A stretch of 64,000 nucleotides of DNA from Holothuria scabra. Its lineage: Eukaryota; Echinodermata; Holothuroidea; Aspidochirotida; Holothuriidae. Positions 1 through 12,845 of this stretch are shown piece after piece. Both the position numbers and the translations under genes were made by a program. Every line of letters begins with the position of its first letter. Position 1 is the first letter of the stretch. The stretch lies in the NCBI GenBank assembly GCA_037179385.1, contig CM074185.1, positions 10,902,922 through 10,966,921 on the forward strand. Direction: 5' to 3'. Below the pieces are notes generated by a model, which was not told the origin of the DNA, ran no database searches, and worked only from the letters and a program-made list of their open reading frames with translations.

Positions 1-248
1 TTGCATTAAAACACTGTTGATTTTGCGCTGCAGTGGGCGTGACGTAACTTGAAAGTACTCTATTAAAGGTTCTTGTGTTGTAGGCATAGCTAGCTGACAT
101 TCAGCTGACGTCCGATGTGAAAACTCATATTTTTCCCAGCAGTGGGCGTGGCTAACTATACTATGAAATCACTTAACAACACTCTGCAACGGCCCTTGTC
201 ATTGGTATGCCTACATGTTATGACAAGTTTATATCATTTTCATCCTAG

Positions 249-381
249 GGAAGCTGTTCTTCAAGAATCGCCCAGCATGAACGAAACTAATGGCATCGTC
301 TGGCAATTAGCTTTGTGTCTGATGTTGGCGTGGATCATTGTTTTCTTGTGTCTAATTAGAGGAATCAAGTCATCAGGCAAA
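249..381 (+). CDS. SLC6 exon: end of extracellular loop 2 and TM4
   Basis: Acceptor CCTAG at 244-248 and donor GTAAGT at 382. One base completes a codon carried over from the upstream exon. The exon encodes [12 protein letters not shown] loop sequence, then the hydrophobic TM4 ([16 protein letters not shown]), ending SSGK in phase 0. This is the first recognised exon in the window. Confidence 0.88.
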
Positions 382-3300
382 GTAAGTACTAACTTCTCTT
401 TTGGCTGGAAGTGGCCAACGAGAAAGCCCGGTCGACTTGGGGAGTGGCCAGCCATTAGGCCTGATCGGCTTGGGGATTTTGTAAGGGATTCCCCGCCGCA
501 TTGAGTCAGTTTTGAATATTTATGTAGAGTCTCAGATGCCATCTATGATCTAGTGAAAACTTAACGATCGTTTGAGCCCAAGATTTTTTATATTACAAAA
601 ACAACTCCCACTTTAAAAAATCGATCAGGAGAGTCATGCCCCCACCCCCAGGCTACATAGCGCAAATTGGATATATTTTATTTTTTGAATTACTGTTCCG
701 TATTTAATCTCAAATTCATTCTTAGCTTACTTCGATTGAAATCAGTGGTGACCATAAAGTCATCGATGTTAATCCCTCCCCCATTTAGATTACTTCATGA
801 GCACCATCCACGACAGAACCACCGTGGCCTGCGCTAGGTTTGAATTGCTCTTGAAAGAATTTGTTCTGCGCAAGTAGAGTGTGTTATAATTAGTGACCAA
901 TGTATAAGTCACTGCTGACTTAGCAGGGTCAGACTGCATTGTTTGAATGTATGTGCATTTCCGTTAATACTGTCTGCCACCACCTGTCTGGGAAGGGTCT
1001 GAAGGACAATTAAGGAGGATATTTATATACCCTTAGACTCAGTCACGTGGTTTTCATCACACATATTTACTAATATGTCTCACCTGGCCTTTATCAACAG
1101 GTTGTTTATTTCACTGCTACCTTCCCGTACATCGTGCTCTTTATCCTCCTCATCCGAGGGGTGACGTTACCAGGGGCCAGTAAAGGAATCGAATTCTACG
1201 TCATTCCAAAGTTTGAAAGGCTATCAGATCCACAGGTAAAACATCTTCAATAATATATACCATGCCAAAATATACTTTACCCCCACTTACTTGCATTTAA
1301 TTTGCATAACCCCTTTCCTCCCCGTCCCTTCCCCACGCTACATACTGGGATGGTAACTGTTATAACTCCATATCATTTTCTATAAAAGGGTTATGAACTG
1401 TAGCACCAGTGAAAGAGGTTTCAATTGCGCTCGCTTTTTCAAAACCTAATCTTTTTACCATTGCAAGTTCACGGGAGTTAGTACCCACTAAAAACCAACT
1501 GTGTATATAGCCTACCGAGCAAAACTATTTCCGCAGGTCTTATAAGGGAACTCATTTTAGCAATGTATTCAGTGTATTGACAATTTTTTATGAACTACTT
1601 GCTGTAGAGACCCGCAATCTTTAACAAAGATGCTGCATTTTGAAAAACTTAGACAATTTATTCCAAAAATCAGAACAACATTTCTAGAAGATAATGTACT
1701 ATTTACTCATTACGGTAGAATTAACATCTTGGTATTAACTTTTGTCCATACACAGGTCTGGTTGGATGCTGCTATTCAGATATTCTATTCCTTGAGTGCT
1801 GCCGGTGGGGGTCTTACGACTTTAGCATCATACAATCGTTTCCATAACAACTGTTATTTGTAAGTATTAAAATACTCTTGTGTTGGGTTACTTTATAGTT
1901 GACCCCCCCCCCTCCCGCAACCCACCTCGTGAGCGAGGGTTGTAGAATATGGCAATATTCCCACCGTATTTCCGTCCTGTCGTAAGAGACGGCTAAAGGG
2001 AAGACTTGCACGTTGTCTGGAGAGTATTTGAAACCGAACTTAAACCGTGTCTGAAACCGTAATTAAAGTCTACTCTTTGATCAATTAAAACACAGTAGTG
2101 TTGGTGTGCCGTCAAATTCCATCTAACTAACAACTCTAGTGGTGAAAATCTGTAAAGCACAGGAAAGACCTTAATAAGTGGAGTGAAGGCACAGAAAATA
2201 AATTTGAGCCTTAAGGGATAGTTAATTGGAACTTAAATGTAAGAGCTCAATTATAAGCAACTAGGAATATCGAAATCAGCTACACGTGGAAAAGTTTGTG
2301 CCTAACCGCTAAACTAGCATTGAATCACGGAACTGATGTTTCACACAGGCCTAGTTAATACACAACACACGGATTCTTAGCACAGATCCTATGAAACCTA
2401 AAAAATATGCTGAAAAGTATTGTTGGAATTTCGTTTGTTCTTTCTGTTATAACTTGTGTTTGGTGTAAAATGTATAAAAGCCTGCTTGTATTTTTTGCCT
2501 ATAAAGGTAACGGGTTTTAATGGGTGGCCATTATTTGCGTCAATAATAAAACCGACACAAAAGTGCAGGTCAAATAATCGCGTTCCTCGTCCCATTCTTG
2601 CTTGAACTAAGTATATTTGTACGAGATTCCTTAACACAACTATGTGAAACAGTCAGCGGACTCATTGAACCATGGAACCGTTCCACTTAGCTGTTCTCTC
2701 AATACTGTATACAACAAACTGAATATTGAAACTAGTTTATTGAAATATTTTGCAATTCAACGAGCAGTAAAGGTACAGACTAGAATTTTGATAATGGAAT
2801 TGAATTAAACGATATAATACGTTGAAGTATATTGCTGCCGTGCAGACCAGTGTCGTAGCAAGGAACTCATTGGTTAATTTATTAGTTTAATGAGACCTAA
2901 AGAACCAAAACGGACTTGCTATCGTGACAACTACATAAAGTAAAATATAGCTTCAAATAATGTTGAAGCCTAAACTTCGGTTTAAAATACCGACAGTTTA
3001 AGTGCTTCCCTTCAAACGCCTGTGAGGAAAATACCGTCGGCATATTCTGCAACGCATGGGGTACTGAACGTAACGAACCTTGCTAGGTGGCAAAATTTTG
3101 AATTCTCTTCCTCACTATAGATCTAATATACAATCAAAAAAATTGCTGGTGGAACCATTGAGCCTGGTTTGGAACTATTACACAGTATTAGATAGCTCCG
3201 TGGGACAAAGTATTAGTTCCGTGGGACCATACACGCATTTTAACCAGTGGTAAAACATGCACTTTCAAACTTGTTACTCTTTGGTTTAATATGTGCAGTG

Positions 3301-6300
3301 TTAGCAGCAACTCATATTCAAGAGGAAAAGTCCTAGGAAGGCAATCCATTACTTTGGGAGTATCGACCAATGAAACATATGAAGATACTGTTTTCTGTGT
3401 AAAAATTATGTAAAAATAAACCTAGAGAAAATAAATTTCAAGGACTAACCTAGAGAGTTGACCGATGGAAAGGAAATTATTGAATAGGGGTGGGGTGTTA
3501 TTGTTTTCAAGAAAACAATGCTCGTATCTCAACACAATTCGGCGTTAGAGAGATCTTATCAAAATCGGCACTCTACACGGAATATACCAATTTGGTTTCC
3601 TAAAGAATATTCGCTAAAACGTATGTCACACTATTTACCGCGATATCGGATCAGACTAAAAACCGGTTTTAAGGGTTTCAGTTAACCAATTTTCCGTCTT
3701 TGGTCGCGAAGAAATCGTGACCCTATTTTGCCAACTTGTGTAAATTTATGATTTAAATTTAACGCATGAAAACGGAAATAAAAATTTTACTGACCATAGT
3801 CCATGACGTCATACGGTCAGACAGATTTATCGGACTACCCACACCCCACCCGGATTTAAAACCCTCTAAAATTCCCTAAAATCTTTTAATGGTAATGTCG
3901 GCTAATGTTAATTTTCTTCTCCCCTATTTCAGTGATTCACTTTTCGTGGCCATCGCCAATTGCTGCACCAGTATATTCGCTGGTTTCGTCATCTTTTCTG
4001 TCATCGGATTTATGGCCACTACCTTGGGCAGGGAGGTCGACGAGGTTGTAGACCAAGGTAAGATTTGAAGCAAAACGATTAATCCCATGGGTATATGAAT
4101 CATTCCGTAACCATCTCTACTCACTCGCATGACATGGAAATGTTTAAAGACATTAGGTTATTTTCTTATAAACTTGAAAAGGGGGAGGCCACTTCTTTAG
4201 ACAGGGAGGTCTACGAGGTTGTAGACCAAGGCAAAATTTCAAATGAAACGATATATCTCACAGTGATATGAAATATCCCCTCACTATCCCTCCCCCACCC
4301 CTATTCAACAGGATGTTATTTTTCTGACAAATGAAGGCTTAGAAAAAATTATTTAATATTTCGGAAAGGGGGCCAGAGGTAGGCGAGGTTTTAGTCCAAA
4401 CCTGGAGTTAAATTAGAATGATTTAAGCCTACGTGTATATGGTATATCCTCTCAACTCCTATTTTACCCCTTCCCCATCCCGTATCAAAGGTAAATTTTC
4501 AAGAAAACGTTTTCTGCTGACAAATTTTGGAAGAGGAAATTTCACTCTATATTGGAATCATTCATTTTAGGATTTCATTTTCAATTGTAGATAGACTTCA
4601 CGCGGTGTTACGGCTAACGCTATGGCATGTTGCTTTAGGTATAATCAATCATAAATTATCAGTAAATAGTTCAAAATGTGCTTTTATAATAATTTTTAAC
4701 GGTTTGGAACACAGTAAACATTCCATTTTAAATAAACATCTCTATTTTTTTTTACAAAGTAGACGCTTACCAATTTAACCTTCTTCGTTTGTTCATTCAC
4801 AGGCTTTGGTTTAGCCTTCGTAGCCTACCCTGAGGCTGTTGCTAGGATGCCTGGCACTATCATCTGGGCTATCCTCTTCTTCTTTATGTTGATAACCCTG
4901 GGATTGGACAGCCAGGTGAGCCGAGTTAAAAATATGTGCAAAATATTTGGACACCTTGAAAGTTATTGCAGTCCCATGATACATCTTTAGTCGCAGGATC
5001 CATCCACTTCCCTTCTGTCCAAAATCACTATAGGAAAAGGGGCAAAGAGGGTCGAGAGGTGGTGCACCAGTGGGTACCAGGGAGTCGACGTGTGGTGTAC
5101 CTGCAGAGAGGTGATATTAGCTTCTCTCTGGATGTACATAATATGATAATTACGCTATTACGGTGATTACGTATCTTAGTATAACGACGGGAAGTCTATC
5201 TTATATAATTTCCTCTAGGGAAGGGACCGACCCTCTAATACCTTTTAAGCATTTTGTTTGAAAAGTCAAAATTTTCTGAAACTGGACCCCACGCAAAAAT
5301 GTAACAGTTTAAAGGACACATCAAATTTTGTGATCAAAACATTGTTAAAATATTGTCGTTGAGGGCTTTCCTAAAATGGAACGTACGACAATTGGCAGGG
5401 GGGCGGGGAGGCTGAAGTGACGGTGGTCCGCGTGCCTTTCATCAATATTTTTGACACCTTTTATTCTGTAGCAACCAAATGGCGGAATATTTTTTCTCTA
5501 TTTTACTCTTCTTTCAGTTTGCTATCATGGAGAACATAGTGACTGCCATCGTGGACCAGTTCCCCAAACAACTCCGAGCCAAGAAAAGTTATCTTCTCGC
5601 AGGAATATGTTTTGTGATGTACTTGCTTGGTCTCGTGTGTGTGACTCGGGTGAGTGAAATGGTTTCACTTCTGACATTATATCGTGGAAGTTAAACGTCT
5701 GTTTCGCTCCTCCTTACCCCCAATTTCCCCTTATTTCCTATCAATACCATCTGAAAAACTCTTTGTACAGGTGGCGCAATCGCCCTTTCAGCTACATCAC
5801 TATAACACATAATAAATAGGTTGCTATGGTCGCTGTTTCGAAAAACACTAAGATTTGTAGAATTAAAAATACTGCCAAAATCAGTGAAACATGACAGATA
5901 TTTGACATAACTGCTAACTTTGGTCCTCGCAATCGTTAAGAACCCCCCAAATTATGTACTTACGTTACAGTATTAGCCATCTGTGCCAGGTGATACCACC
6001 AGCAAAGGGGTAGTCCAAGCTTCGTGTGGCAAAGCATAGGGCGCCACCGCCCTATGTTCAAACCCTCGACTGAAGGAGTAGAGAGAAATTTCCTCCACGT
6101 GACATCAATTTGAAAATTTAACCAAGAAATTTCATATGAAAATCTTTTGTCTAAGTCTAAATGTACCCTTGAAAATACTTATTCACTTTATATTTAATTT
6201 AAATGTATTTTCTCATTCATGGCGGGGGAATTGGGTGGGGTTTTCCCTGGGGGGCGGCCCACCCTACCTCCTGTGAATGCTTGAAACCACTAACTCAGGC

Positions 6301-8162
6301 AAATATTTTGTCTCAGTCGATCGAAAAATCAGACAGTAAATCACCGCCCACCCTAAGAAAACAGTCCTGCATGGTGATAGTCTCATATTTCACATTTAGA
6401 GGCATTTTCACAAAACATTCAAATGATCCTTTTCACGTTTCTTGAACAGACCGGTGGTTACTGGGTATCACTCTTAGACTCCTACGGTGCCAGCTTTACT
6501 TATCTTGTATATGCCGTCCTTGAGTGTGTCGGTCTCGGATGGATGTACGGGGCAAGGAGGTTCAAGAATGACGTCAGGGCTATGATCGGTGACCGTTGGG
6601 TGGACGCCTTCGTGTTCAACTGGTGGCCTCTGAATTGGTGCTGTTTCACTCCTGCGCTCATGACTGTGAGTATTAGAAGCAAACAAACTCTTCAATAGGG
6701 ATTTTTAAGGAAGCCCAAGAGTTCCATTGAAATGAATAAAAAATGTCATTATGAATTATTAAATAGTTGTAACAAATTATGAATTTAAAATAGCAGATAT
6801 TTGTAGATTTAAGTCAAAAACTGGATATTTGACTAGATAGCTAAACGGTTTTCAATTCAGACTGTCAGGACGAAAAAAGCGGAAAAGAGGGCGCCTTTTA
6901 GTTAACTGTAGCTTTTGATAAAGGACTAGATACTCCTTACGTGCATGTGGAGCAAACGCAACTGCAGTTTTCATACAATTAGTGCAATCCTCGTACACTT
7001 CTTCCTTTTAACTAATTTAACAGACTTTAATTAAATGGTAGCATCTTATCTGTTTCTATTTTGATTCTCTCCGTAGTTTGTCTTGATGTTCAACTTTTTC
7101 GACTGGTCCAACCCCACATACAATGGAGAATACCCCACCTGGGCCAACGCCATTGGTTATTTCATGTTTAGTTTCGCTCTCATCTGGATTCCAGTCAATG
7201 CTATTTACCAGTTTATCATCGCTGATGGAGACTTCTTGAAGGTGAGAATTTAAGTTTATAATAAAAAAAAAAAAAACACCGGTTCACAACCCAACATTTA
7301 TCACCGCTAAAATTTATTCAGAAAATATCGGGCAGGGATCCAGATGTTGCGAAAAAGGGTAGGGGGTTGAAAGCTGGTTTGAATAACCTATTTTCCAGAA
7401 TGTATATTACGTTCATTTTAGCGTATTTTCTATCGGTGATTTGAAAAGGGGGTGAGAGATGAGTTTGGAAAAGGCCCCGTCCACGCTACTCTTAGATTTG
7501 TGTCTGACGTTGATCCGCCCCATTTAAAATCAGTTAAAAATTACGGCAAATGAGCTTGAGACCTTGTTCGTTTGACGCAAAAACGATGTAGAGTATAGAC
7601 ATATGGTAGTCCATGGCTGTCATGGCGTGCCATTGTAACTAAGTAACGATAGATCTTAGATCAATGTTTTTTAAAAAAGGGGGAAAACACACGGAGGGGG
7701 AAGGAAGGGAATGACGGACCAAGTACAGAAGAAAAGCAGAAAGGGAACGATCGGGAAAATAGCAATGTGGCAAAATAAATTATGAGCAATACATTGTGAT
7801 GTATTATTTTATATCACTGCACGATATCCCTCCTCAACTAATTAAAAATATCACTGCATATTAAATACAGTTTGTAGCCTTCCGTTGTATAGCTCTCCTA
7901 GGTTAGATGTATGAGCTTTCTTTACAATATCCTCTTGCATTTTCTTATACAGCGTTGGCAGACAGTCACTCAGCCATCAGAAGAATGGGGCCCTGCATTG
8001 TCCCAACATCGCCTGGAAGCTTACAAGGCCCATATTAACCACGGTACTACCATGGGAGGCCGAATCGATATCGACGGAAGTGGAAGACCGGTTACCATCT
8101 CACCGACTTTTTTCAATGATATCGACAACCGCGGTTTTAACGATGCCACAGCACCAGTTTAG
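249..8162 (+). CDS. SLC6 sodium/chloride-dependent amino-acid/neurotransmitter transporter, glycine-transporter-like, 3' part (9 exons)
   Basis: Nine exons (249-381, 1101-1235, 1756-1859, 3933-4057, 4803-4915, 5518-5649, 6450-6665, 7077-7241, 7953-8162) join in one frame to 443 residues and a TAG stop. They cover TM4 to TM12 and the cytoplasmic tail of an SLC6 plasma-membrane symporter; TM1-TM3 and the extracellular loop lie upstream of the window. Family marks are the TM5 block [20 protein letters not shown]6 [21 protein letters not shown]7 [18 protein letters not shown]8 AYPEA and LGLDS, and a WGPAL..HR tail. Likely ion-site residues are present: the TM6 Ser, TM7 Asn/Ser (ANCCTS) and TM8 Asp-Ser. 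Overall similarity is greatest to glycine transporters (SLC6A5/A9 type), but substrate cannot be assigned. One oddity is that the TM6 Trp of the AWGGL motif is Gly (SAAGGGL). All splice sites are GT/AG. Family certain; subtype uncertain. Confidence 0.93.
1101..1235 (+). CDS. SLC6 exon: TM5 and start of extracellular loop 3
   Basis: Acceptor TCAACAG and donor GTAAAA, phase 0 on both sides. It encodes [20 protein letters not shown] followed by [13 protein letters not shown] and ends SDPQ. This is one of the most conserved SLC6 blocks. Confidence 0.92.
1756..1859 (+). CDS. SLC6 exon: TM6, substrate and ion site
   Basis: Acceptor ACACAG, donor GTAAGT at 1860. It encodes [20 protein letters not shown] then [14 protein letters not shown] and ends in phase 2. 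The usual tryptophan two residues after the conserved Ser-Ala pair is glycine here. Confidence 0.92.
1935..2140 (+). mobile_element. SINE family B copy (intron of SLC6)
   Basis: Contains CCTGTCGTAAGAGACGGCTA followed by AAGGGAAGACTTGCAC, an A/T-rich body with repeated TTGAAAC-type words, GTGTTGGTGTG, and an ATCTAACTAAC tail. The same order is found at 38285-38490, 44395-44610 (reverse) and 58425-58620. Confidence 0.65.
3933..4057 (+). CDS. SLC6 exon: TM7 and intracellular/extracellular loop
   Basis: Acceptor TATTTCAG, donor GTAAGA at 4058. It encodes [18 protein letters not shown] then [20 protein letters not shown] and ends in phase 1. The 3' end of this exon and the adjoining intron are partly repeated twice further downstream in the intron. 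Confidence 0.92.
4010..4540 (+). repeat. About 175-bp tandem repeat (3 units) spanning the exon-4/intron junction of SLC6
   Basis: Three diverged units start near 4010, 4185 and 4365. Each carries a GAGG..GAGGTTGTAGACCAAG-like core followed by matching intron sequence and a pyrimidine-rich C-run. The first unit is the real exon end with its GTAAG donor. In unit 2 the donor reads GGCAAAA (GT lost) and in unit 3 it is gone. Confidence 0.7.
4803..4915 (+). CDS. SLC6 exon: TM8
   Basis: Acceptor TTCACAG, donor GTGAGC. It encodes [19 protein letters not shown] then [17 protein letters not shown]. The LGLDS motif carries the TM8 Asp-Ser typical of the second sodium site. Confidence 0.92.
5518..5649 (+). 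CDS. SLC6 exon: TM8-TM9
   Basis: Acceptor CTTTCAG, donor GTGAGT, phase 0. It encodes [20 protein letters not shown], a short cytoplasmic loop and TM9 ([19 protein letters not shown]). Confidence 0.91.
5960..6110. repeat. Possible diverged SINE-like fragment
   Basis: A stretch with a B-box-like TATGTTCAAACCCTCGAC follows a GC-rich hairpin (GGGCGCCACCGCCC). No second copy was found in the window, so this rests on the B-box resemblance only. Confidence 0.25.
6450..6665 (+). CDS. SLC6 exon: TM10 and start of TM11
   Basis: Acceptor TGAACAG, donor GTGAGT. It encodes [18 protein letters not shown]10 ([20 protein letters not shown]), an acidic loop ([10 protein letters not shown]) and the Trp-rich start of TM11, ending CCFTPALMT in phase 0. 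Confidence 0.91.
7077..7241 (+). CDS. SLC6 exon: TM11 end and TM12
   Basis: Acceptor TCCGTAG, donor GTGAGA, phase 0. It encodes [20 protein letters not shown], then [19 protein letters not shown] and the cytoplasmic turn IIADGDFLK. Confidence 0.91.
7953..8162 (+). CDS. SLC6 last exon: cytoplasmic C-terminus
   Basis: Acceptor TTATACAG. It encodes [20 protein letters not shown], then a roughly 50-residue tail ending ATAPV and TAG at 8160-8162. WGPAL..HR is the common SLC6 tail motif. I do not see an obvious PDZ ligand beyond the generic hydrophobic end. Confidence 0.9.
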   Translation, partial: RWQTVTQPSEEWGPALSQHRLEAYKAHINHGTTMGGRIDIDGSGRPVTISPTFFNDIDNRGFNDATAPV

Positions 8163-8785
8163 TTGTCTTGTGGCAAGAGTGAAGTAATATGAATATACGT
8201 AGTGACTGGATGGGACAGTTTGTACAACTCGACGCACCTGCTCCCTACTGGTGGAATAAGGAGAATGTACTGGGAAATCGTCTACATGTTCTCCACTAAC
8301 CTGCCTTACCCAGCTACTGTCCAGGTTTCGTTAGCAAGTAAAAATAGAAAAGAAATACAAATAAAAAGGAAATTTTAGCGTTTGCGATAGGGTGGCAGGT
8401 TTTAAGAATGTAGTGACAGAGACTGCGAGGAAGAACACTGTTGCGACTATTTTGTATGAAGCCAGACTACATGGAGGGGCGGAATATTCACTTTAGGATA
8501 AGAGAGAGCGCCCTTGTATAGGCCTTTGTTGTCGTATTAGGCCAGTGTAAAAATTAAGGATGCTGTTTTCTTTCTATGGATAAGTTATGGATAAGTTTGC
8601 TATCACGTGACAGGCTCATTTAGAGTGTTTTACTTTTTGTAGCCAAATGTCTTTCATTTACAAAAGGCAGCATCAAAAATTCCATGCAATATTTAGAGGC
8701 AAAGGTATAGAACCAAGTTGCAATAGATATATAGGCTATTGTAAAGTGCAACGCTCCAAAATAAATCTCTGAATTCTTTAAGTAC
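8163..8785 (+). other. Probable 3' UTR of the SLC6 gene
   Basis: Non-coding sequence follows the TAG stop. An AATAAA hexamer lies at 8760-8765, a plausible polyadenylation signal. Alternative signals occur further on (for example near 9705), so the true end is not fixed. Confidence 0.5.
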
Positions 8786-11700
8786 TATTAAGCTGTGACT
8801 TATGACTTATGAGACTACTGCTGTAGGTATTTTTACTGGAAATGTCACTTAAATTGCAGTATCAGGAGAGTTATTTCTCGTTAGAAGGACTTATTGTTAA
8901 TTAGTAGGTCTTTTGCATCAAAGATTTCTGCCAAAGAATTGATCTTACTGCCATTTTCAAAGAGCACACCCTGAGCCACATCATACTTTGCAGTTTACTG
9001 TCGTGGTAACTTACCTCCTGCATTCCCCTTATACTTAGCTGTCAAAATATCATAATAGAGGGCGCCCTCCAGCCATGTGAAAACGTTGCAAAGAGTCTCA
9101 GCATATCTGATAGTGTTTGATTAAATATTGCAATTTGCATTCCTTCGCTGTTTATGCAAACATTAGAGCAAATTACCCATACGCTCTACTTCTAGTGTGA
9201 GTACAGTATTTTAAAGTAAAACAAAAATATTATCTCTTGAGAAGAGTTGAAGAACGCCCTCTTCTCAATGTGGAAGTACAATTCCATTCCTCGTATACAA
9301 TTTCATTAAATATGAACCACGTACTGTGAATGATTTTTCTGCTCTGTAATTTAATGGTTGCAAGCCTGTTGGACTTGAATATTCAGTGACCCAGTCCAAT
9401 TTCCGATCTGTTTAAATGAATTTGACTGGTGGTGATTGCCGTCATTTTTTGCGCAATTCACACACACGTAAATCTTCTTAAGTGACTATTATACGCACAA
9501 ATGACCATTCATAGGGATTGTTAATAATTGGACATAATGTACAAATTTTCTTGAATGAATATTCATGTATGATCTCGTAGTTAAGGATTACCGTACTTCA
9601 TATTAAATCAATTTCATTTAATTTTCATTTTTAAGATTGTAATGTTATGATTGAATTCTCACGGGTTTGTTGTTGGTCATCATCACATCATAGAAAGACA
9701 GTAAAATAAAACTTTATGGTACAAATTAATATTTCCATATTTCTCAACGTTTCATTAGGGCCAAAATTTGGACTTGAGGTGCTTTTCAAATGTACAAAAT
9801 GTAAGAAATTACAATGGTGTTAGTTTCAATAACAACGTCTGCAACTCACAGTTTTCGTGCAAACTTTGATAATGCCTTTCCACTGCGACATCATTGTCAG
9901 TTTGAAAGATATCTTAGCAATATTTGTAGTGTTAAATATATTGTGACCTGTGTGTGTTCCGAGAGTGCCAACCTACAAATTACTTTTGAGAAACGGCTGT
10001 TGAATTATAATTCATTTTTTAAGTTGCTGTACATAATAAGGAAAAGAAATATTTTTATATTTATTTTCGACCAAATGTTGCAGGTAGGTTAGCTCAATGT
10101 TTGACACTAGCCGTAGGAGACAGGTTATTTGGAGAAATCTGCATTAGGACCAACGGCCGCAGTGTATCTGTGTGTGGGGGTGGTGCATGTTTGGGGGTCA
10201 GTCCACTTTGACATCGTAACATTATAACTCAACTACCAATCAAGAAGCGACCTAACCTGGATGAATTTACAGACAAAACGGTAGATGCAACAATGAACAA
10301 GACAAAATGACATTGTTTTTGAGAAATATGATTAAAAGTTGTGACAGCTGTAGAGTATTTTGGTTGTATTTTTACTTGGAGCAGTTGATATTGCTTATAT
10401 TTTTTTGTGTAAAGAAAAATTTACGACAAAGAATATTTTTAAGTGTACGGATTCAACATTGGTGCAGGAAGACGGACATTTTATTTTTAGTGAATAATAA
10501 AAATAGAGATATTCATAGAAATATCGTTTTGATTAAACTACAGATAAGTCTATAAAATAATTGCGGCAATACATAGATCCAATACACAGTGTTAACTTAA
10601 TCGTACAGAAATTGTATTTTAATATAAAATATTTTTCTGATATGTGTAAATTCTAGCTTAAAATTTTGCTGTCGTTAAAGCAAATGTTATCTATCGGGTG
10701 TATCAGGGTTTAAAGGACACCTTCTTATGCGTATGATACGTGTTGCATCTACTTCGATCCTTAATAGTTTCGTTCATTAATTCGTTACAAACAAAATTTA
10801 GACTTCATATTTATGATTCATTGTTCTACAAAGGGATATCGTAATGTGTTCCATTATATTAATAGTGTTCTGTGGTAATTGAGGTCGTAGTCTGAAAAGT
10901 TACATGTACTCTTTGCTTCCCCAGTTATTAAAAGTTTTACCGCGATTTTGAAATGTTTCTGTCAATAGCCTGTCAGACATTATATACACATGGACCGAAG
11001 ATCACGTGACCAGAACAGTCACCACTCTTCGAAGGAATATAGGCGTGCCAACATGGCCACTGGATTCACTATTGTTTGCATTATTTGGCTTTCAAACTAT
11101 GCAAAGGACATTAGTGCTGTATAATGTCCTTTAGAATCAATCCGTGATCAGACTGAATGAATCACTAATTTTGTGGATCATTTCACATGAGAAAGACTTC
11201 GAACAGGTCGAAATGAATATTTCAAAATAAAAATGGTTATTTCTGTTGAAAAATTACACTTCTCAATACTCTGTGCTGCCCAGTATACAGCAACCCTGCA
11301 TTCCTCGTTTTAATTAGAACTTATGCATATGACGTCACAAAATACAAACAACACGCTTTACACCCTATGGCAGAGGTAATCGCCTACTCGCCTAGTGTTA
11401 TAATCTTCGTCAACACAGTTCGGCCTATAGTCAGCTGATTGGTGTATCCGTCTGGCCCACGCGCAAGTCAACCACTCTTGTGTGAGAATTCTATACGTTG
11501 TGCGAACAGTGGTGTACTTCACTGCATGCACGCGGTCTAAAATAGCGTAGTGTGCACGACGTCTATTCGGTCTTTGCATATTGTAGCTTTTTGAGTTTGT
11601 AGACGAATGCTACGTTTTAGCAAAATTGTGGATTTATTATGGTAGTCATAGCAATTTTATTTGGTTTAAAAGTTGTTTTGTTTGTAAAACCCACCCATCG

Positions 11701-12118
11701 TTTTAAACAAAGTTAACGTTTAATAAAAATGTAGGTTTTTATTTTGGATGATACGTATTCACTTATTTTTAAACATGTAAATATTTTGTAAATACTCTAA
11801 TAAATTCCAAAGGAAAATAAAAAAAATAGCTATGTTATTGTTATTATTTTGTCTCTTTACCTGAATTAAATTTAATGGGAGAGAAAGTATTCTTTAACAA
11901 CACGTATTATACAGCTTTGTAAATGAAAATTGCGTTAAATAAACCACCTTTAGCTGACCAAAATGTTCCAACTGTTAAAAAGGGAAATATACAAATGGAT
12001 TTGTTCATAAAGGCATTTTCTAGTGATTTTCCACTTGCTTCTCGTGAAAAAGACAAAAATATTCCGACTTTGTCCTCCAAAGCCTGTCCCAATATCCATT
12101 TCCTAAATAAAAGATATC
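8786..12118. other. Gene-poor AT-rich intergenic stretch
   Basis: No exon with recognisable protein similarity and flanking splice sites was found. The sequence is AT-rich with several AATAAA hexamers. Short open frames here (for example 9814-10092 on the + strand) have no codon structure or motif I can support. Confidence 0.6.
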
Positions 12119-12508
12119 CACGGACTTCCTATACATGGATGGAGCATACTGCACGGCACATTGTCGCTACCGTACGTGTCAGAAAAAGCGCACCAAGATG
12201 GCCGTCTGCTGTGGTTTTGTGTGGAAATTGGACTTGCTCAAGTAAATTCCCACATTTTGCAAGAAAGTTGAAATATTTTTAAAATATGGCATGGTAAAGT
12301 CAAAATCACTTTACGTATTGCAGGAATATGATATTATTTTCCATTCAAGATTAACTTTTGTTTAAAATGTGGAGAAGTCGTCGTCAAATAAGACGATTTA
12401 TATCTTCACGGCTGCCGTCTTGGTGCGCCTTTTTTGTCCCAGCCGGTGGCGACCATCTACGGATAGGACGTAAACGTTACATGCTGTGTCCATGTATATA
12501 AGTCCGTG
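12119..12508. mobile_element. hAT-like foldback MITE, copy 1
   Basis: Begins CACGGACTTCCTATACATGG and ends with the inverted complement CATGTATATAAGTCCGTG. A second inverted block is internal: GCGCACCAAGATGGCCGTC against GCCGTCTTGGTGCGC. The flanks are AAGATATC on the left and AAGATATA on the right, an 8-bp target duplication with one mismatch, as hAT elements make. A homologous copy lies at 59016-59416. Confidence 0.82.
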
Positions 12509-12845
12509 AAGATATATCACTTTAAAGACTGGTTATTTGTTAAAATTATCTCTACTTTTCATCAAAACCACAAAAAGTTACGTTATGTGGGCACATTTGT
12601 CTCATGCAGGTTCTTTTTACTTTTCTTTATAATTGTGCGTACCTTACTGGTTGTCTTTTAAACTTGATAGTGTCGGAATGTTCTACCAGAATCGAGGTGC
12701 CCTCTTTTGGGCTTCCAGACACCTCTTTGACCCGGAACCCAAGATTCCAATAGCCCACTCAAATCTGAAGAACTTTTTCTTAAATTTTGCTAAAGTTACA
12801 AATATGTCATGCTTGAAAACGTTCCAGTGACTCTCTACGCAAAAT

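Noticed and set aside
11923..12282. 119-residue open frame on the + strand
   Set aside because: Its second half lies in the hAT-like MITE and its first half resembles nothing.
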